From Roseovarius sp. (lineage in GTDB: Bacteria > Pseudomonadota > Alphaproteobacteria > Rhodobacterales > Rhodobacteraceae): a DNA stretch of 64,000 nucleotides. Every line of letters starts with the position of its first letter. The stretch's first letter is position 1. This document shows positions 52,470 through 61,432 of the stretch, piece by piece. A model generated the notes under the pieces. It ran no database searches. It was not told the DNA's origin and was given only the letters and a program-made list of their open reading frames with translations. The position numbers and the translations under genes are program-made. The DNA is taken from the NCBI GenBank assembly GCA_029212365.1, contig JARGOC010000003.1, positions 186,001 through 250,000 on the forward strand, read 5' to 3'.

Positions 52470-53669
52470 ATGGCCGAATTCACCATCGCCAGTTTCAACG
52501 TTAAAAACCTGATTGGGGCCGAAAAGGAATATTACAAATTCCAGACCTACACCCCCGAAGAATATGCCTGGAAGGAAGACTGGCTGGCCGATCAGGTGAT
52601 GACGATGAATGCCGACATCATCGGCTTTCAGGAAATCTTTGAGGAGGAGGCATTGCGCGCCGTGATTGACGAGGCCGATGCGCGCGGGCGCGCGTTGAAT
52701 GCCGCCTCGATCCCGGACAAATCCAAAAGCTATCGGCGCAAGGTGATCTTTCGCAAATTATCGGTTGAATCCTACGCTGATGCCGCCTTGGCCTTTGCGC
52801 CCAATATGGCGGATGAGGGCCTGCCCGGCCAGCGCCGCCCCGGCGTGGCGATCCTGTCACGGTTCGGGTTTGAGGGCGCGCCTGAGATCATTCAGGATCT
52901 GGCGACCCCTGTGACCATCCCGTTCCAGCCCCTGCGCGGCATGAAGGGCGACGGGGACGCGGGCCAATATGTGTTGCGCCGCCTGTCGCGCCCCATTCTG
53001 AAGGTGCGTGTGCCGGTGGATGGCAAGGTGATTACCGTGTTCAATTGCCACCTGAAATCAAAGCTGGGCGAGCACTTCAAAGAGCCGGGCGAGGCGTTCG
53101 CCCCAGAGGCAGACCTGACGCATTATGATCCTGTTGGGCGTGCGTTGGGCTCGCTGCGCTCTGCTGTGCGGCGGATGGCTGAGGCCTGGGTTTTGCGGCG
53201 CGAGATCGTCAAGGAATTGCAGGCCGGCAACCCGGTGATGGCGATGGGTGATTTCAATGACGGCGAACATGCGGTGAGTTCCGAGATCATCGCCGGCGAA
53301 GTGCCATTCAAGAACTACCAGTGGATGCTGCGCCATGATGCACAGGAGTATTCTGATCGCTACTCGGCCGAGGAAAACACCCAGATCAAAGAAGACATTG
53401 AGAGGGTGCGGCTCTATTCGGCGGAAAAGTTGTTTGTGCGCAAAAGCCTGCGGGATATGGTCTATACATCGGCCTTTGGCGGGGTGTTTGAGAGCATTGA
53501 CCAGTTGTTTATGTCGCGCCACTTCCACCCCGACAACGCAGATCGAATTGGCGATATGACCTATTTCAGCGTGTTGAATGATCATCTGACCGATGGCTCT
53601 CATCCTGAGGCGCCCTATAACAAGCTGGCCTCGGATCATGGGCAGATCATGGCGCATTTTCGGGTGTAA
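52470..53669 (+). CDS. Endonuclease/exonuclease/phosphatase-fold protein
   Basis: A 399-residue EEP-superfamily enzyme. The fold's catalytic points are visible in order: IASFNVKNL, IIGFQEIFE (metal-binding Glu), TVFNCHLKSKLGE, AMGDFNDGEH and ASDHGQIMAHF. No signal peptide is seen. Members cleave nucleic acids, nucleotides or phospholipid head groups; the substrate cannot be named. It starts one base after the dehydratase stop codon with GGGAGG upstream. Confidence 0.8.
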   Translation: MAEFTIASFNVKNLIGAEKEYYKFQTYTPEEYAWKEDWLADQVMTMNADIIGFQEIFEEEALRAVIDEADARGRALNAASIPDKSKSYRRKVIFRKLSVESYADAALAFAPNMADEGLPGQRRPGVAILSRFGFEGAPEIIQDLATPVTIPFQPLRGMKGDGDAGQYVLRRLSRPILKVRVPVDGKVITVFNCHLKSKLGEHFKEPGEAFAPEADLTHYDPVGRALGSLRSAVRRMAEAWVLRREIVKELQAGNPVMAMGDFNDGEHAVSSEIIAGEVPFKNYQWMLRHDAQEYSDRYSAEENTQIKEDIERVRLYSAEKLFVRKSLRDMVYTSAFGGVFESIDQLFMSRHFHPDNADRIGDMTYFSVLNDHLTDGSHPEAPYNKLASDHGQIMAHFRV

Positions 53670-53722
53670 CTTGCTGTTCTGCCCCTTTGCCCCCATGCGC
53701 CCGATTTGCTAAGGCGCGTGGG

Positions 53723-54511
53723 ATGAGTGATCTTTTGCTTCCAAGTGGCCTGCGCCTGCATGTTCAATCCGATGGCCCGCCAGATGGTCCCCCCCTTGTG
53801 TTGGCGCATGGGTTGGGGATGGATTTGCATATCTGGGACGCGGTTTTGCCGTTTCTGCCGACAGGCTTGCGGGTGATCCGCTATGATCTGCGTGGGCACG
53901 GGCAATCTGATTGCCCTGCGCCACCGTATTCCATGGGGGCAATGGTGCGGGACGCCGAACAGATGCTGGAGCATCTGAACCTGCGGGACTGTGTGTTCAC
54001 AGGTCTTGGCCTTGGCGGCATGGTGGCACAGGGATTGGCGGTGAAACGGCTGGATCTGGTACGTGCCTTGGTGCTGAGTGGAACAGCCGCCAAACTGGGG
54101 CGCCCCGAAGGCTGGCACGCCCGCGCACAACAGGTGCAGGCCAGCGGCATGCCCGCCATTGCCGACGAGGTCATGGCCCGGTGGTTTTCACGCGCCAACC
54201 TGACATCGGGCATGTCGGATGCGGTGCGAAAGTGCCTGTTGGCCATGTCACCAGATGGCTATGGCGCAGGATGCAGCGCAATTGCCGGCACGGATTTTTA
54301 CACCCCCACCAGCGGGTTACGCCTGCCTGCATTGGGGTTGGCGGGCACCGAAGATCGTGCCACGCCGCCCGATTTGCAGCGCGAAACCCTACAGTTGATC
54401 CCCGGTGCACAGTTCACATTGCTGCGCCGTGCGGGGCATCTGCCCTGTGTGGATCACCCCCAGGAGTTTGCCCAGGCCATTTCAGCCTTTTTGCGGGATA
54501 TTGGCCACTGA
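53723..54511 (+). CDS. Enol-lactonase-like alpha/beta hydrolase lacking its serine
   Basis: A 262-residue relative of 3-oxoadipate enol-lactonase (PcaD). The oxyanion region LVLAHGLGMDLHIWD, the acid LAGTEDRATPP and the histidine RRAGHLPCVDHP are conserved. The nucleophile elbow reads FTGLGLGGMVAQG, where Ser is expected at residue 96 (GLSLGG); the codon at 54008-54010 is GGC, glycine. If the read is right, this protein cannot use the normal serine mechanism. No other aromatic-ring-cleavage gene is adjacent, so the PcaD role is doubtful in any case. Confidence 0.8.
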   Translation: MSDLLLPSGLRLHVQSDGPPDGPPLVLAHGLGMDLHIWDAVLPFLPTGLRVIRYDLRGHGQSDCPAPPYSMGAMVRDAEQMLEHLNLRDCVFTGLGLGGMVAQGLAVKRLDLVRALVLSGTAAKLGRPEGWHARAQQVQASGMPAIADEVMARWFSRANLTSGMSDAVRKCLLAMSPDGYGAGCSAIAGTDFYTPTSGLRLPALGLAGTEDRATPPDLQRETLQLIPGAQFTLLRRAGHLPCVDHPQEFAQAISAFLRDIGH

Positions 54512-54550
54512 GCGAGCTGCGCCAAGCGCGGATCAATCGCAGAGGGGCTT

Positions 54551-54578
54551 GCAACATGAACCAAACGGTTTAGGTTGC
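54551..54578 (+). promoter_or_regulatory. Operator-like inverted repeat before the MFS gene
   Basis: GCAAC (54551-54555) and GTTGC (54574-54578) flank AACC (54559-54562) and GGTT (54567-54570), all symmetric about one centre. It lies 24 bp before the ATG of the exporter gene and could bind a dimeric repressor. No regulator gene is adjacent. Confidence 0.4.
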
Positions 54579-54601
54579 GCCAGCCACAACGGAGCCCCCG
54601 A

Positions 54602-55807
54602 ATGCACGCGCGCCTACCTACTGTTTTCATCCTTATAACGGTCGTTCTGGATGCGATGGGCATCGGGCTGATCCTTCCGGTCATGCCCGATCTGATCCAG
54701 CAAGTCCGCGGCGTGGGTCTGGCCAATGCCGCGCTGTGGGGCGGTGTTTTATCCACCACATTTGCCGTGATGCAATTCCTGTTCGGGCCGGTGATTGGCA
54801 ATCTGTCTGATCGTTTCGGGCGACGTCCGATATTGCTCAGCTCGTTGTTTGTGATGGCAGCGGATTATCTGGTGATGGCGCTTGCCGGGTCGATCTGGTT
54901 ATTGCTGATCGGCCGAGTTGTGGGGGGCATTACGGCGGCCACCCACTCTACTGCCTCTGCGTTCATGGCCGACACGCAACCGCGTGAAAACCGCGGGCAA
55001 GCCTTTGGGCTGGTCAGTGCCGCCTTTGGTATCGGGTTTGTGCTGGGTCCGGCAATCGGTGGCCTGCTAGGAGAATACGGCACCCGTGCGCCTTTTTATG
55101 CCGCCGCCGGGCTGGCCGCTGCCAATTTCATATTTGGCCTGCTGGTCCTGCCCGAAACCGTGAGTGACACCAACCGCCGCGCCTTTCGCTGGGCCCGTTC
55201 CAACCCACTGAGTGCCTTTTTGAACATTCGCGCCCTGCCCGAGCAATTTCGCCTGATCACGGTGTATTTTCTCAGTGCGCTGGCGTTCAATGTTTATCCG
55301 GCGATTTGGGCCTATTTCACCCTCGCACGGTTTGGTTGGGACACGCGCATGGTGGGGCTGTCATTGACGGTCTATGGCATTTCGATGGCCATTGTTCAGG
55401 GCGGGGTGATCCGGCTGGTTCTGGCGCGGCTGGGCGAGAGGCGCACTGTGATGTTGGGCTTTGGTTTTGCTGTGCTGTCATTTCTGGTGCTGACCTTCAT
55501 CACCAATGGGGCGTTGGCGATGGCGTTGGTCCCTTTGTCGACGCTGGCAGCAATGTCGACACCAGCGCTGCAAGCCATGATGTCGCACGACGTGGCCGAT
55601 GATGCGCAGGGCGAATTGCAGGGCATTTTGTCCTCAATCAATGCTTTGGCGCTGATTATCTCACCCTTGATTATGACCGGCGTGTTCGCGGCTTTCACGT
55701 CGCCACGCGCGCCCGTCTACATGCCCGGTGCACCGTTTGCCGCATCCCTCTTGTTGATTTTGGCTGCATTTATGCTGTTTCGAGGTCGTGTGCGCAAAAA
55801 TGCTTGA
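54602..55807 (+). CDS. TetA-like MFS drug exporter
   Basis: A 401-residue 12-helix major-facilitator protein close to the TetA(A/C) tetracycline exporters. The start LPTVFILITVVLDAMGIGL, the motif A loop GNLSDRFGRRPILL and the segment GGITAATHSTASAFMAD match the group. Environmental members often have other or broader substrates, so tetracycline resistance is not proven. Start 54602 follows GGAG. An inverted repeat lies directly upstream. Confidence 0.85.
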   Translation: MHARLPTVFILITVVLDAMGIGLILPVMPDLIQQVRGVGLANAALWGGVLSTTFAVMQFLFGPVIGNLSDRFGRRPILLSSLFVMAADYLVMALAGSIWLLLIGRVVGGITAATHSTASAFMADTQPRENRGQAFGLVSAAFGIGFVLGPAIGGLLGEYGTRAPFYAAAGLAAANFIFGLLVLPETVSDTNRRAFRWARSNPLSAFLNIRALPEQFRLITVYFLSALAFNVYPAIWAYFTLARFGWDTRMVGLSLTVYGISMAIVQGGVIRLVLARLGERRTVMLGFGFAVLSFLVLTFITNGALAMALVPLSTLAAMSTPALQAMMSHDVADDAQGELQGILSSINALALIISPLIMTGVFAAFTSPRAPVYMPGAPFAASLLLILAAFMLFRGRVRKNA

Positions 55808-55861
55808 TGAATCACTCAGACTGTTATCAGGCTAGGGTCAAACATGCCTGGGAGTGACCCT

Positions 55862-56947
55862 ATGACAACCATCAAAGCCGCCGTTTGCCACGCCTTCAAA
55901 GAGCCACTGAGTGTAGAAGATGTAACCCTGCGCGCACCACAAATGGGCGAGGTTGAGGTTGATCTGCATGCCGTCGCCATTTGCCATTCCGATATCACCT
56001 ATGCCGAAGGCGGCTGGGGTGGGTCTTTGCCTGCGGTTTATGGCCACGAGGCCGCCGGGCGGATTTCTGCGATGGGGGACGGTGTCACCGGGCTAAGCAT
56101 TGGTGATCCGGTTGTGGTCACGCTGATCCGCGCCTGTGGCCATTGCCCCAGTTGTGGTGAGGGGCGCCCCACCGGCTGCGAGACACCCTATGATGGCGAT
56201 CAAGGACCATTAACCACGTCTGAAGGGGGCAAGCTGCATCAGGCTATGGCCTGTGGAGCCTTTGCTGAAAAGGTCGTGGTGGATCAATCGCAACTGGTGA
56301 AAACCCCCGATGATATGCCACTTGATGCCGCCAGCCTGCTGGCATGTGGCGTGATCACTGGCGTGGGGGCTGTGGTGAATGCAGCCGGGCTGCGCGCCGG
56401 GCAGGATGTGGTGGTTATCGGCGCGGGCGGTGTTGGCCTGAACGCCATTCAGGGGGCCCGCATTGCTGGTGCCCGGCGTATCGTGGCCGTCGACATGAGC
56501 GAAGAGAAATTAGACGTCGCGCGCCAGTTTGGTGCCACTGACGGCGTGCTGGCCACAGGTGATAAACCCTGGCGCGCAGCCAAGGCCGCCATGGGGCGTG
56601 GTGCCGATGCGGTGCTGGTCACAGTCGGGGCCGCACAGGCCTATGACATCGCGCCACGTTATCTGGCCGGGGGTGGCAAGGTGATCATGGTGGGCATGCC
56701 CGCAACCGGGGCTGAATCCACCTATGAGGCCGCGAATTTTGCCGCCGTTAGCCAATCAATGGTCGGCTCGAAAATGGGCAATGTGGTGATCAAACGAGAC
56801 ATCCCTTGGATGATTGATATGTACAGTCAGGGGCGTCTGATGCTGGATGAGTTGATTTCGAACCGCTGGTCACTGGATCAAATCAACGAAGCGATCGCCG
56901 ATACCAAGGGCGGATCCGCACGACGCAACGTGATTGTGTTCAAGTAG
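55862..56947 (+). CDS. Zinc-dependent alcohol dehydrogenase
   Basis: A 361-residue medium-chain dehydrogenase. Catalytic-zinc ligands are Cys41 (AICHSDITYA), His62/Glu63 (YGHEAAG) and a later cysteine in LLACGVITGVG; structural-zinc cysteines lie at 92, 95, 98 and 106 (ACGHCPSCGEGRPTGCE). The NAD site is VVIGAGGVGLNAIQGAR. The layout resembles class III and related glutathione-independent ADHs. GGGAGTG precedes the start. It opens a three-gene catabolic set with the amidase and the enolase-superfamily gene. Confidence 0.88.
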   Translation: MTTIKAAVCHAFKEPLSVEDVTLRAPQMGEVEVDLHAVAICHSDITYAEGGWGGSLPAVYGHEAAGRISAMGDGVTGLSIGDPVVVTLIRACGHCPSCGEGRPTGCETPYDGDQGPLTTSEGGKLHQAMACGAFAEKVVVDQSQLVKTPDDMPLDAASLLACGVITGVGAVVNAAGLRAGQDVVVIGAGGVGLNAIQGARIAGARRIVAVDMSEEKLDVARQFGATDGVLATGDKPWRAAKAAMGRGADAVLVTVGAAQAYDIAPRYLAGGGKVIMVGMPATGAESTYEAANFAAVSQSMVGSKMGNVVIKRDIPWMIDMYSQGRLMLDELISNRWSLDQINEAIADTKGGSARRNVIVFK

Positions 56948-57013
56948 GGTTTGAAACCATGAGCTCCAGAGTGATCATTGTTCTGCTCATCCAAGAAACT
57001 GTCTTCGGTGATC

Positions 57014-58438
57014 ATGTCTGAGCTTTGCTACCTTTCAGCCACGCAGGCGCTGGCCAAATTCCGCAGCAAAGAACTGTCTGTGGTGGCCTACCTCGACGCG
57101 CTGATTGCCCGAACCGAGGCCGTGAACCCGATAATCAACGCCTATACCGAGACCTATTTTGACGCTGCCCGTAATGCGGCCAAGCGGGCTGATGTGGCCT
57201 ATGCAAATGGCAGCGCGCGCGCGTTGGAGGGCCTGCCGGTGGCCGTCAAGGATGTGCACCATTGGGCGGGCAAACACACAACTCAGGGGTCTTTTGCGCT
57301 GGGGCATGCGCCCGACACAACAACCGACCCGATACTTGAGCGGCTGGGCGATGCTGGGGCGATCTTTCATGCGCGCACCACCACCCCGGAGTTTTGCATG
57401 TCCGGCGTGTGCCATTCGCGCCGCTTTGGCGTCACACGCAATCCGCATAATCCTGCCTTTGCACCCGGTGGGTCATCGGGCGGATCAGCCGCAGCACTGG
57501 CCGCCGGGATGACACCGCTTGCCACGGGCACAGACATTGGCGGGTCCATCCGCATTCCGGCCTCGGCCTGCGGGTTGGTTGGGTTCAAACCGCCCCATGG
57601 GCGCAACCCCGATGGGGCGCCCTCAAATTTTGACCGCTACAATCACTGCGGGGTTCTCAGCCGTACGGTGGGCGACACGGCGCTGGCACAAAATATCATC
57701 TCAGGCCCACATCCGCGCGACCATGACAGCCTGCGCGAGAAACTGGTGATCCCCGACAGTTTTGCCCCTGCCCCGCTGAGGATCGGCTGGTCAATGGATT
57801 TGGGATATCTGCCAATTGACAGCGATGTGCGCGCCAACACGCTGGCGGCATTGGACGTGTTGCGCACAGCGGGCTGCGTGTTGGACGAGGTCAAAATCAA
57901 CTGGAGCGAGGCTTCGGTCGAGGCTGCGGTGAGTTGGTACTCCATCATGCATTATGGCCGACAGGTTTTATGGGCCCGAGAGGTCTATGGCGACCAGATG
58001 AGCGATTATGTCATGGCTGCCGCTGATGCCGCGCAAACGCTGGACCGTGACGCCGTGGCGCAATCATGGGACATTCATCACCAGATGTATCAAACTCTGG
58101 GGGCGCTGCATGACACCTATGACATCATCATATGCCCCACTTTGGCCATTGGTGCACCTAAGGCCGAGCATGATGCCACCAACCCCGAATTTTATGTGGA
58201 TGGGCACCGCACCGATTCTGATTTCGGCTGGGCCCTGACGCATCACTTTAACATTCTGCACAATTGCCCGGTGATGTCTGTGCCCTCGGGCCGTGACCGC
58301 CACGGGGTGCCCACAGGTATACAACTGGTCGGGCGCACCTTTGATGATCTGAGCGTATTTCGTGCCGCAATGCTGTATGAACAAAATGCCGGCCAACATT
58401 TTTTACCAGCCTCGGGCCTGCCTGAACTGGGCCAATAA
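57014..58438 (+). CDS. Amidase-signature amidase
   Basis: A 474-residue amidase with the Lys/Ser/Ser triad: GLPVAVKDVHH (Lys79), [13 protein letters not shown] (Ser154) and GTDIGGSIRIPA (Ser178), with the normal 24-residue spacing between the serines. It is distinct from GatA in the window and has no partner subunits beside it. The end of the protein (YDIIICPTLAIGAPK) fits substrate-binding amidases. Start 57014 is given; upstream frame lacks similarity. Its stop lies 11 bp before the next gene. Confidence 0.88.
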   Translation: MSELCYLSATQALAKFRSKELSVVAYLDALIARTEAVNPIINAYTETYFDAARNAAKRADVAYANGSARALEGLPVAVKDVHHWAGKHTTQGSFALGHAPDTTTDPILERLGDAGAIFHARTTTPEFCMSGVCHSRRFGVTRNPHNPAFAPGGSSGGSAAALAAGMTPLATGTDIGGSIRIPASACGLVGFKPPHGRNPDGAPSNFDRYNHCGVLSRTVGDTALAQNIISGPHPRDHDSLREKLVIPDSFAPAPLRIGWSMDLGYLPIDSDVRANTLAALDVLRTAGCVLDEVKINWSEASVEAAVSWYSIMHYGRQVLWAREVYGDQMSDYVMAAADAAQTLDRDAVAQSWDIHHQMYQTLGALHDTYDIIICPTLAIGAPKAEHDATNPEFYVDGHRTDSDFGWALTHHFNILHNCPVMSVPSGRDRHGVPTGIQLVGRTFDDLSVFRAAMLYEQNAGQHFLPASGLPELGQ

Positions 58439-58449
58439 GGGACGCGTTT

Positions 58450-59679
58450 ATGCTGCTCAAAGACCTCGATATCATCGTCACTGCCCCTCCTGTTCCGGGG
58501 TGGGGCGGGCGCTATTGGATATTGGTCAAGCTGACCACCGATGACGGTATCGTGGGCTGGGGCGAATGCTATGCCAGCACGATCGCGCCTGAGGCCATGC
58601 GCGGCGTGATCGAGGATGTATTTGTGCGCCACATGGCCGGGGAAAACCCTGAAAACATCGAATTGATGTTTCGCCGGGTGTATTCATCGGGCTTCACTCA
58701 GCGGCCTGACCTGACAGTCATGGGCGCGTTTTCCGGGCTTGAGATCGCCTGCTGGGATATCCTTGGTAAAGCCCGCAACCGGCCGGTATGGGCGTTGCTG
58801 GGCGGGCGGATGAATGACCGTATCCGCGCCTACACATACCTTTATCCGTTGGCGCATCATGATGTTGCGGCATTCTGGACATCCCCTGAGATGGCCGCTG
58901 AAAGTGCCGCCGATGCGGTGGCGCGCGGCTATACGGCAGTAAAGTTTGACCCGGCTGGCCCATATACCCTGCGGGGGGGGCATATGCCTGCAATGCGCGA
59001 TATCAAACTGTCCGTCGCGGTTTGCAAGGCCGTGCGCGGCGCGGTGGGCGACAAGGCTGATCTGCTGTTTGGCACTCATGGGCAGTTTACCACCGCCGGG
59101 GCTATCCGGCTGGCCAAGGCGTTGGAGCCATACACCCCCCTGTGGTTCGAAGAGCCAGTTCCGCCCGACAATGTGAACGAAATGGCCAAAGTGGCGAATG
59201 CGACGTCCATTCCAGTGTCCACCGGTGAGAGGCTGTGCACCAAGGCCGAGTTTGCCCCGGTGTTGCGCTCTGGGGCGGCGACGATCCTGCAACCGGCCCT
59301 GGGCCGTGCAGGTGGCATTTGGGAGATGAAGAAAGTGGCCGCCATGGCCGAGGTTTATAACGCGCAGATGGCGCCACATTTATATGCCGGGCCGGTGGAA
59401 TGGGCGGCGAATATTGCGCTGGCCACGTCGATCCCCAACATTTTGATGTGCGAAACCATTGAAACACCGTTCCATGACCAGCTGATCAAGGGCTCAATTC
59501 AGGTTGAGGACGGGTTTATCACCCCACCTGAGGCCGCTGGATTGGGGATAGAGGTGGATGAGGATTTGGCGCGGGCCAATCCGTTTACGGGCACGGGGCT
59601 GCATCTGGAAATGCAGGAAGCACCATGTGATTATGCCAATGGCAATGCATTTACAGGCGGGGCACCCGCGAGCGATTGA
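58450..59679 (+). CDS. Mandelate racemase/enolase-superfamily sugar-acid enzyme
   Basis: A 409-residue enolase-superfamily enzyme. Catalytic Lys165 is in AVKFDPAGPYT, metal ligands are in ADLLFGTHGQ and WFEEPVPP (Glu234/235) and STGERL (Glu260), and the acid/base histidine is in APHLYAGP (His310). The wording around FDPAGPYT and FGTHGQ is close to 3,6-anhydro-galactonate cycloisomerases, but also to sugar-acid dehydratases; with no other agar or sugar-acid gene adjacent, the substrate stays open. It follows the amidase gene by 11 bp. Confidence 0.82.
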   Translation: MLLKDLDIIVTAPPVPGWGGRYWILVKLTTDDGIVGWGECYASTIAPEAMRGVIEDVFVRHMAGENPENIELMFRRVYSSGFTQRPDLTVMGAFSGLEIACWDILGKARNRPVWALLGGRMNDRIRAYTYLYPLAHHDVAAFWTSPEMAAESAADAVARGYTAVKFDPAGPYTLRGGHMPAMRDIKLSVAVCKAVRGAVGDKADLLFGTHGQFTTAGAIRLAKALEPYTPLWFEEPVPPDNVNEMAKVANATSIPVSTGERLCTKAEFAPVLRSGAATILQPALGRAGGIWEMKKVAAMAEVYNAQMAPHLYAGPVEWAANIALATSIPNILMCETIETPFHDQLIKGSIQVEDGFITPPEAAGLGIEVDEDLARANPFTGTGLHLEMQEAPCDYANGNAFTGGAPASD

Positions 59680-59701
59680 CCCCGCGTTTGGGGACCATGC
59701 C

Positions 59702-60631
59702 TTAGGGCAGCAGCCCCAGCCAGACCCAAACCGTGCCAATTGACAGCGCGGTGGAAATCAGCACCGATGACGCCGCGACCCGCCGGGCCTGACCATACAT
59801 ATTGGCAAAGATATAGGAGTTGACCCCCGGTGCCATTGCCGCCGTCAAAACGGCTGAACGTGTCGCATCAACCGGCAGCTCCAGCACCAGCCCGAGCGAG
59901 CGGGTGATCAGCGGATGCACCACCAACCCCACGGCGCAAACATAGAACACAACGCGCAAATCGCCCTCAGGCCGATAGCGCACCAGCACCCCGCCAAGGC
60001 CAAACAGCGCCGCTGGCAGGGCAGCCCGCACGATCAGATCAAGCGCATCGTTCAACACACCGGGCAGGCTTAGCCCCGTCAGGTTGACGATAAAGCCCAG
60101 TGAAATGCCAACGATCAATGCGTTGGAAAACATTGACTTGAGGACCGAACCAGCCAGTTGCGCGGCACCTTGCCCGCGTGCACGGGCGACCTCCATCGCG
60201 GTGATGCCGAGGCCATAACAAAACGGCGAATGCAGCGCGATGATGGCATAATTGGCGTGTAATGCGTCAGGGCCATAGGCGCGCTCGGTCAGGGGCAGGC
60301 CCAACAGGAGCGAATTGGAAAACAGGCAGCAAAAGCCGATGGCCACGGCCTCCTCCCAGCTGCGCCCAAAAATCAGGCGTGCCCCAAAGAGGCCAAGACC
60401 GAACCCCGTAAACGCCCCGGTGTAAAAGCTGAGCAGCAGCCGCCACTCAAAGCTCTGCCCCAGATCGAGCCGGGCGATGGCCACAAACAACAGGCAGGGA
60501 AGGGCGAACCCTTGGGTGAACTTCATCAGCCCGTCAACACCGGCATCAGAAAACCAGCCGCGCCAGACCGCCAGATAGCCAAAGCCGAGGACCAAAAATA
60601 CCGGCAGGATGACATCCAGAAGCGCCTGCAT
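59702..60631 (-). CDS. AEC-family transporter
   Basis: A 309-residue membrane protein with about ten hydrophobic segments of the auxin-efflux-carrier family. The signatures FCCLFSNSLLLGLPLTERAY in the middle and AAMAPGVNSYIFANMYG near the end are typical. Bacterial members export or import malonate, lactate and other organic acids. It is convergent with the enolase-superfamily gene, so a link to that catabolic set is possible but not shown. Confidence 0.88.
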   Translation of the reverse strand: MQALLDVILPVFLVLGFGYLAVWRGWFSDAGVDGLMKFTQGFALPCLLFVAIARLDLGQSFEWRLLLSFYTGAFTGFGLGLFGARLIFGRSWEEAVAIGFCCLFSNSLLLGLPLTERAYGPDALHANYAIIALHSPFCYGLGITAMEVARARGQGAAQLAGSVLKSMFSNALIVGISLGFIVNLTGLSLPGVLNDALDLIVRAALPAALFGLGGVLVRYRPEGDLRVVFYVCAVGLVVHPLITRSLGLVLELPVDATRSAVLTAAMAPGVNSYIFANMYGQARRVAASSVLISTALSIGTVWVWLGLLP

Positions 60632-60634
60632 CGC

Positions 60635-61432
60635 TCAGACCTGAAAACTGAGGGTCATCATGTCATAGGCAGGGGTGATGAAATCGGGGGTTTCATGCAC
60701 CAATGTCTCGTAATCCATATCGATGTGCATATTGGTCAGCACACCGTGCCTTGGCGCGGCGCGGTGCAACCATTCCAATGTCTGGGCCAGATGCGCATGA
60801 GTGGGATGCGGCGTGCGGCGCAGGGCGTCACAAATCCAGGTGTCCAGACCCTCCAGCAGTGGCCAGACATCATCGGGGATGGTGACCACATCGGGCAGAT
60901 AGGCCAAATCCCCAACACGAAATCCAAGGGCATCAATAGATCCGTGGCCCACCTTGAAGGGTGTCAGCGTGATCGCGCCCCCTGCCCCGTCAATCGTCAC
61001 ATCGCCGTCAATAGTGTGCATCTCAAGGATCGCCGGATAGGGCGAGCCCTCGGGTTGCACGAAAGCATAGCCAAAGCGCGAGTACAAAGCGTTTTGTGTG
61101 TCGCCATCGGCCCAGACTGACAGGCGTTGCTTCATGTTGAACACGATCATGCGCAGATCATCCAGACCGTGCACATGATCGGCATGGGCATGGGTAAAGA
61201 TCACCGCATCCAGCTCGCCCACGTCTGCATCCAGCAATTGCTGGCGCAGATCGGGTGAGGCATCAATCAGGACACGGGTCGTGCCGGCATCGCCTTCCTG
61301 TTCGATCAACATGGAGCAGCGACGGCGCATGTTGCGCGGATTTGATGGATCACAATCGCCCCAATGGTTGCCAAGGCGCGGCACCCCCCCGGACGAGCCG
61401 CAGCCCAATATGGTAAAGCGGCGCTGCGCCAT
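60635..61432 (-). CDS. PhnP-like MBL-fold hydrolase
   Basis: A 265-residue metallo-beta-lactamase-fold phosphodiesterase. The metal motif FTHAHADHVHGLDDLR and the early LGCGSSGGVPRLGNHWGDCD, plus VLTNMHIDMDYETL near the end, match the PhnP/YycJ-like group found next to tatD in alphaproteobacteria. It overlaps the tatD start by one base. The natural substrate is probably a cyclic phosphate or nucleotide but is not known here. Confidence 0.88.
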   Translation of the reverse strand: MAQRRFTILGCGSSGGVPRLGNHWGDCDPSNPRNMRRRCSMLIEQEGDAGTTRVLIDASPDLRQQLLDADVGELDAVIFTHAHADHVHGLDDLRMIVFNMKQRLSVWADGDTQNALYSRFGYAFVQPEGSPYPAILEMHTIDGDVTIDGAGGAITLTPFKVGHGSIDALGFRVGDLAYLPDVVTIPDDVWPLLEGLDTWICDALRRTPHPTHAHLAQTLEWLHRAAPRHGVLTNMHIDMDYETLVHETPDFITPAYDMMTLSFQV

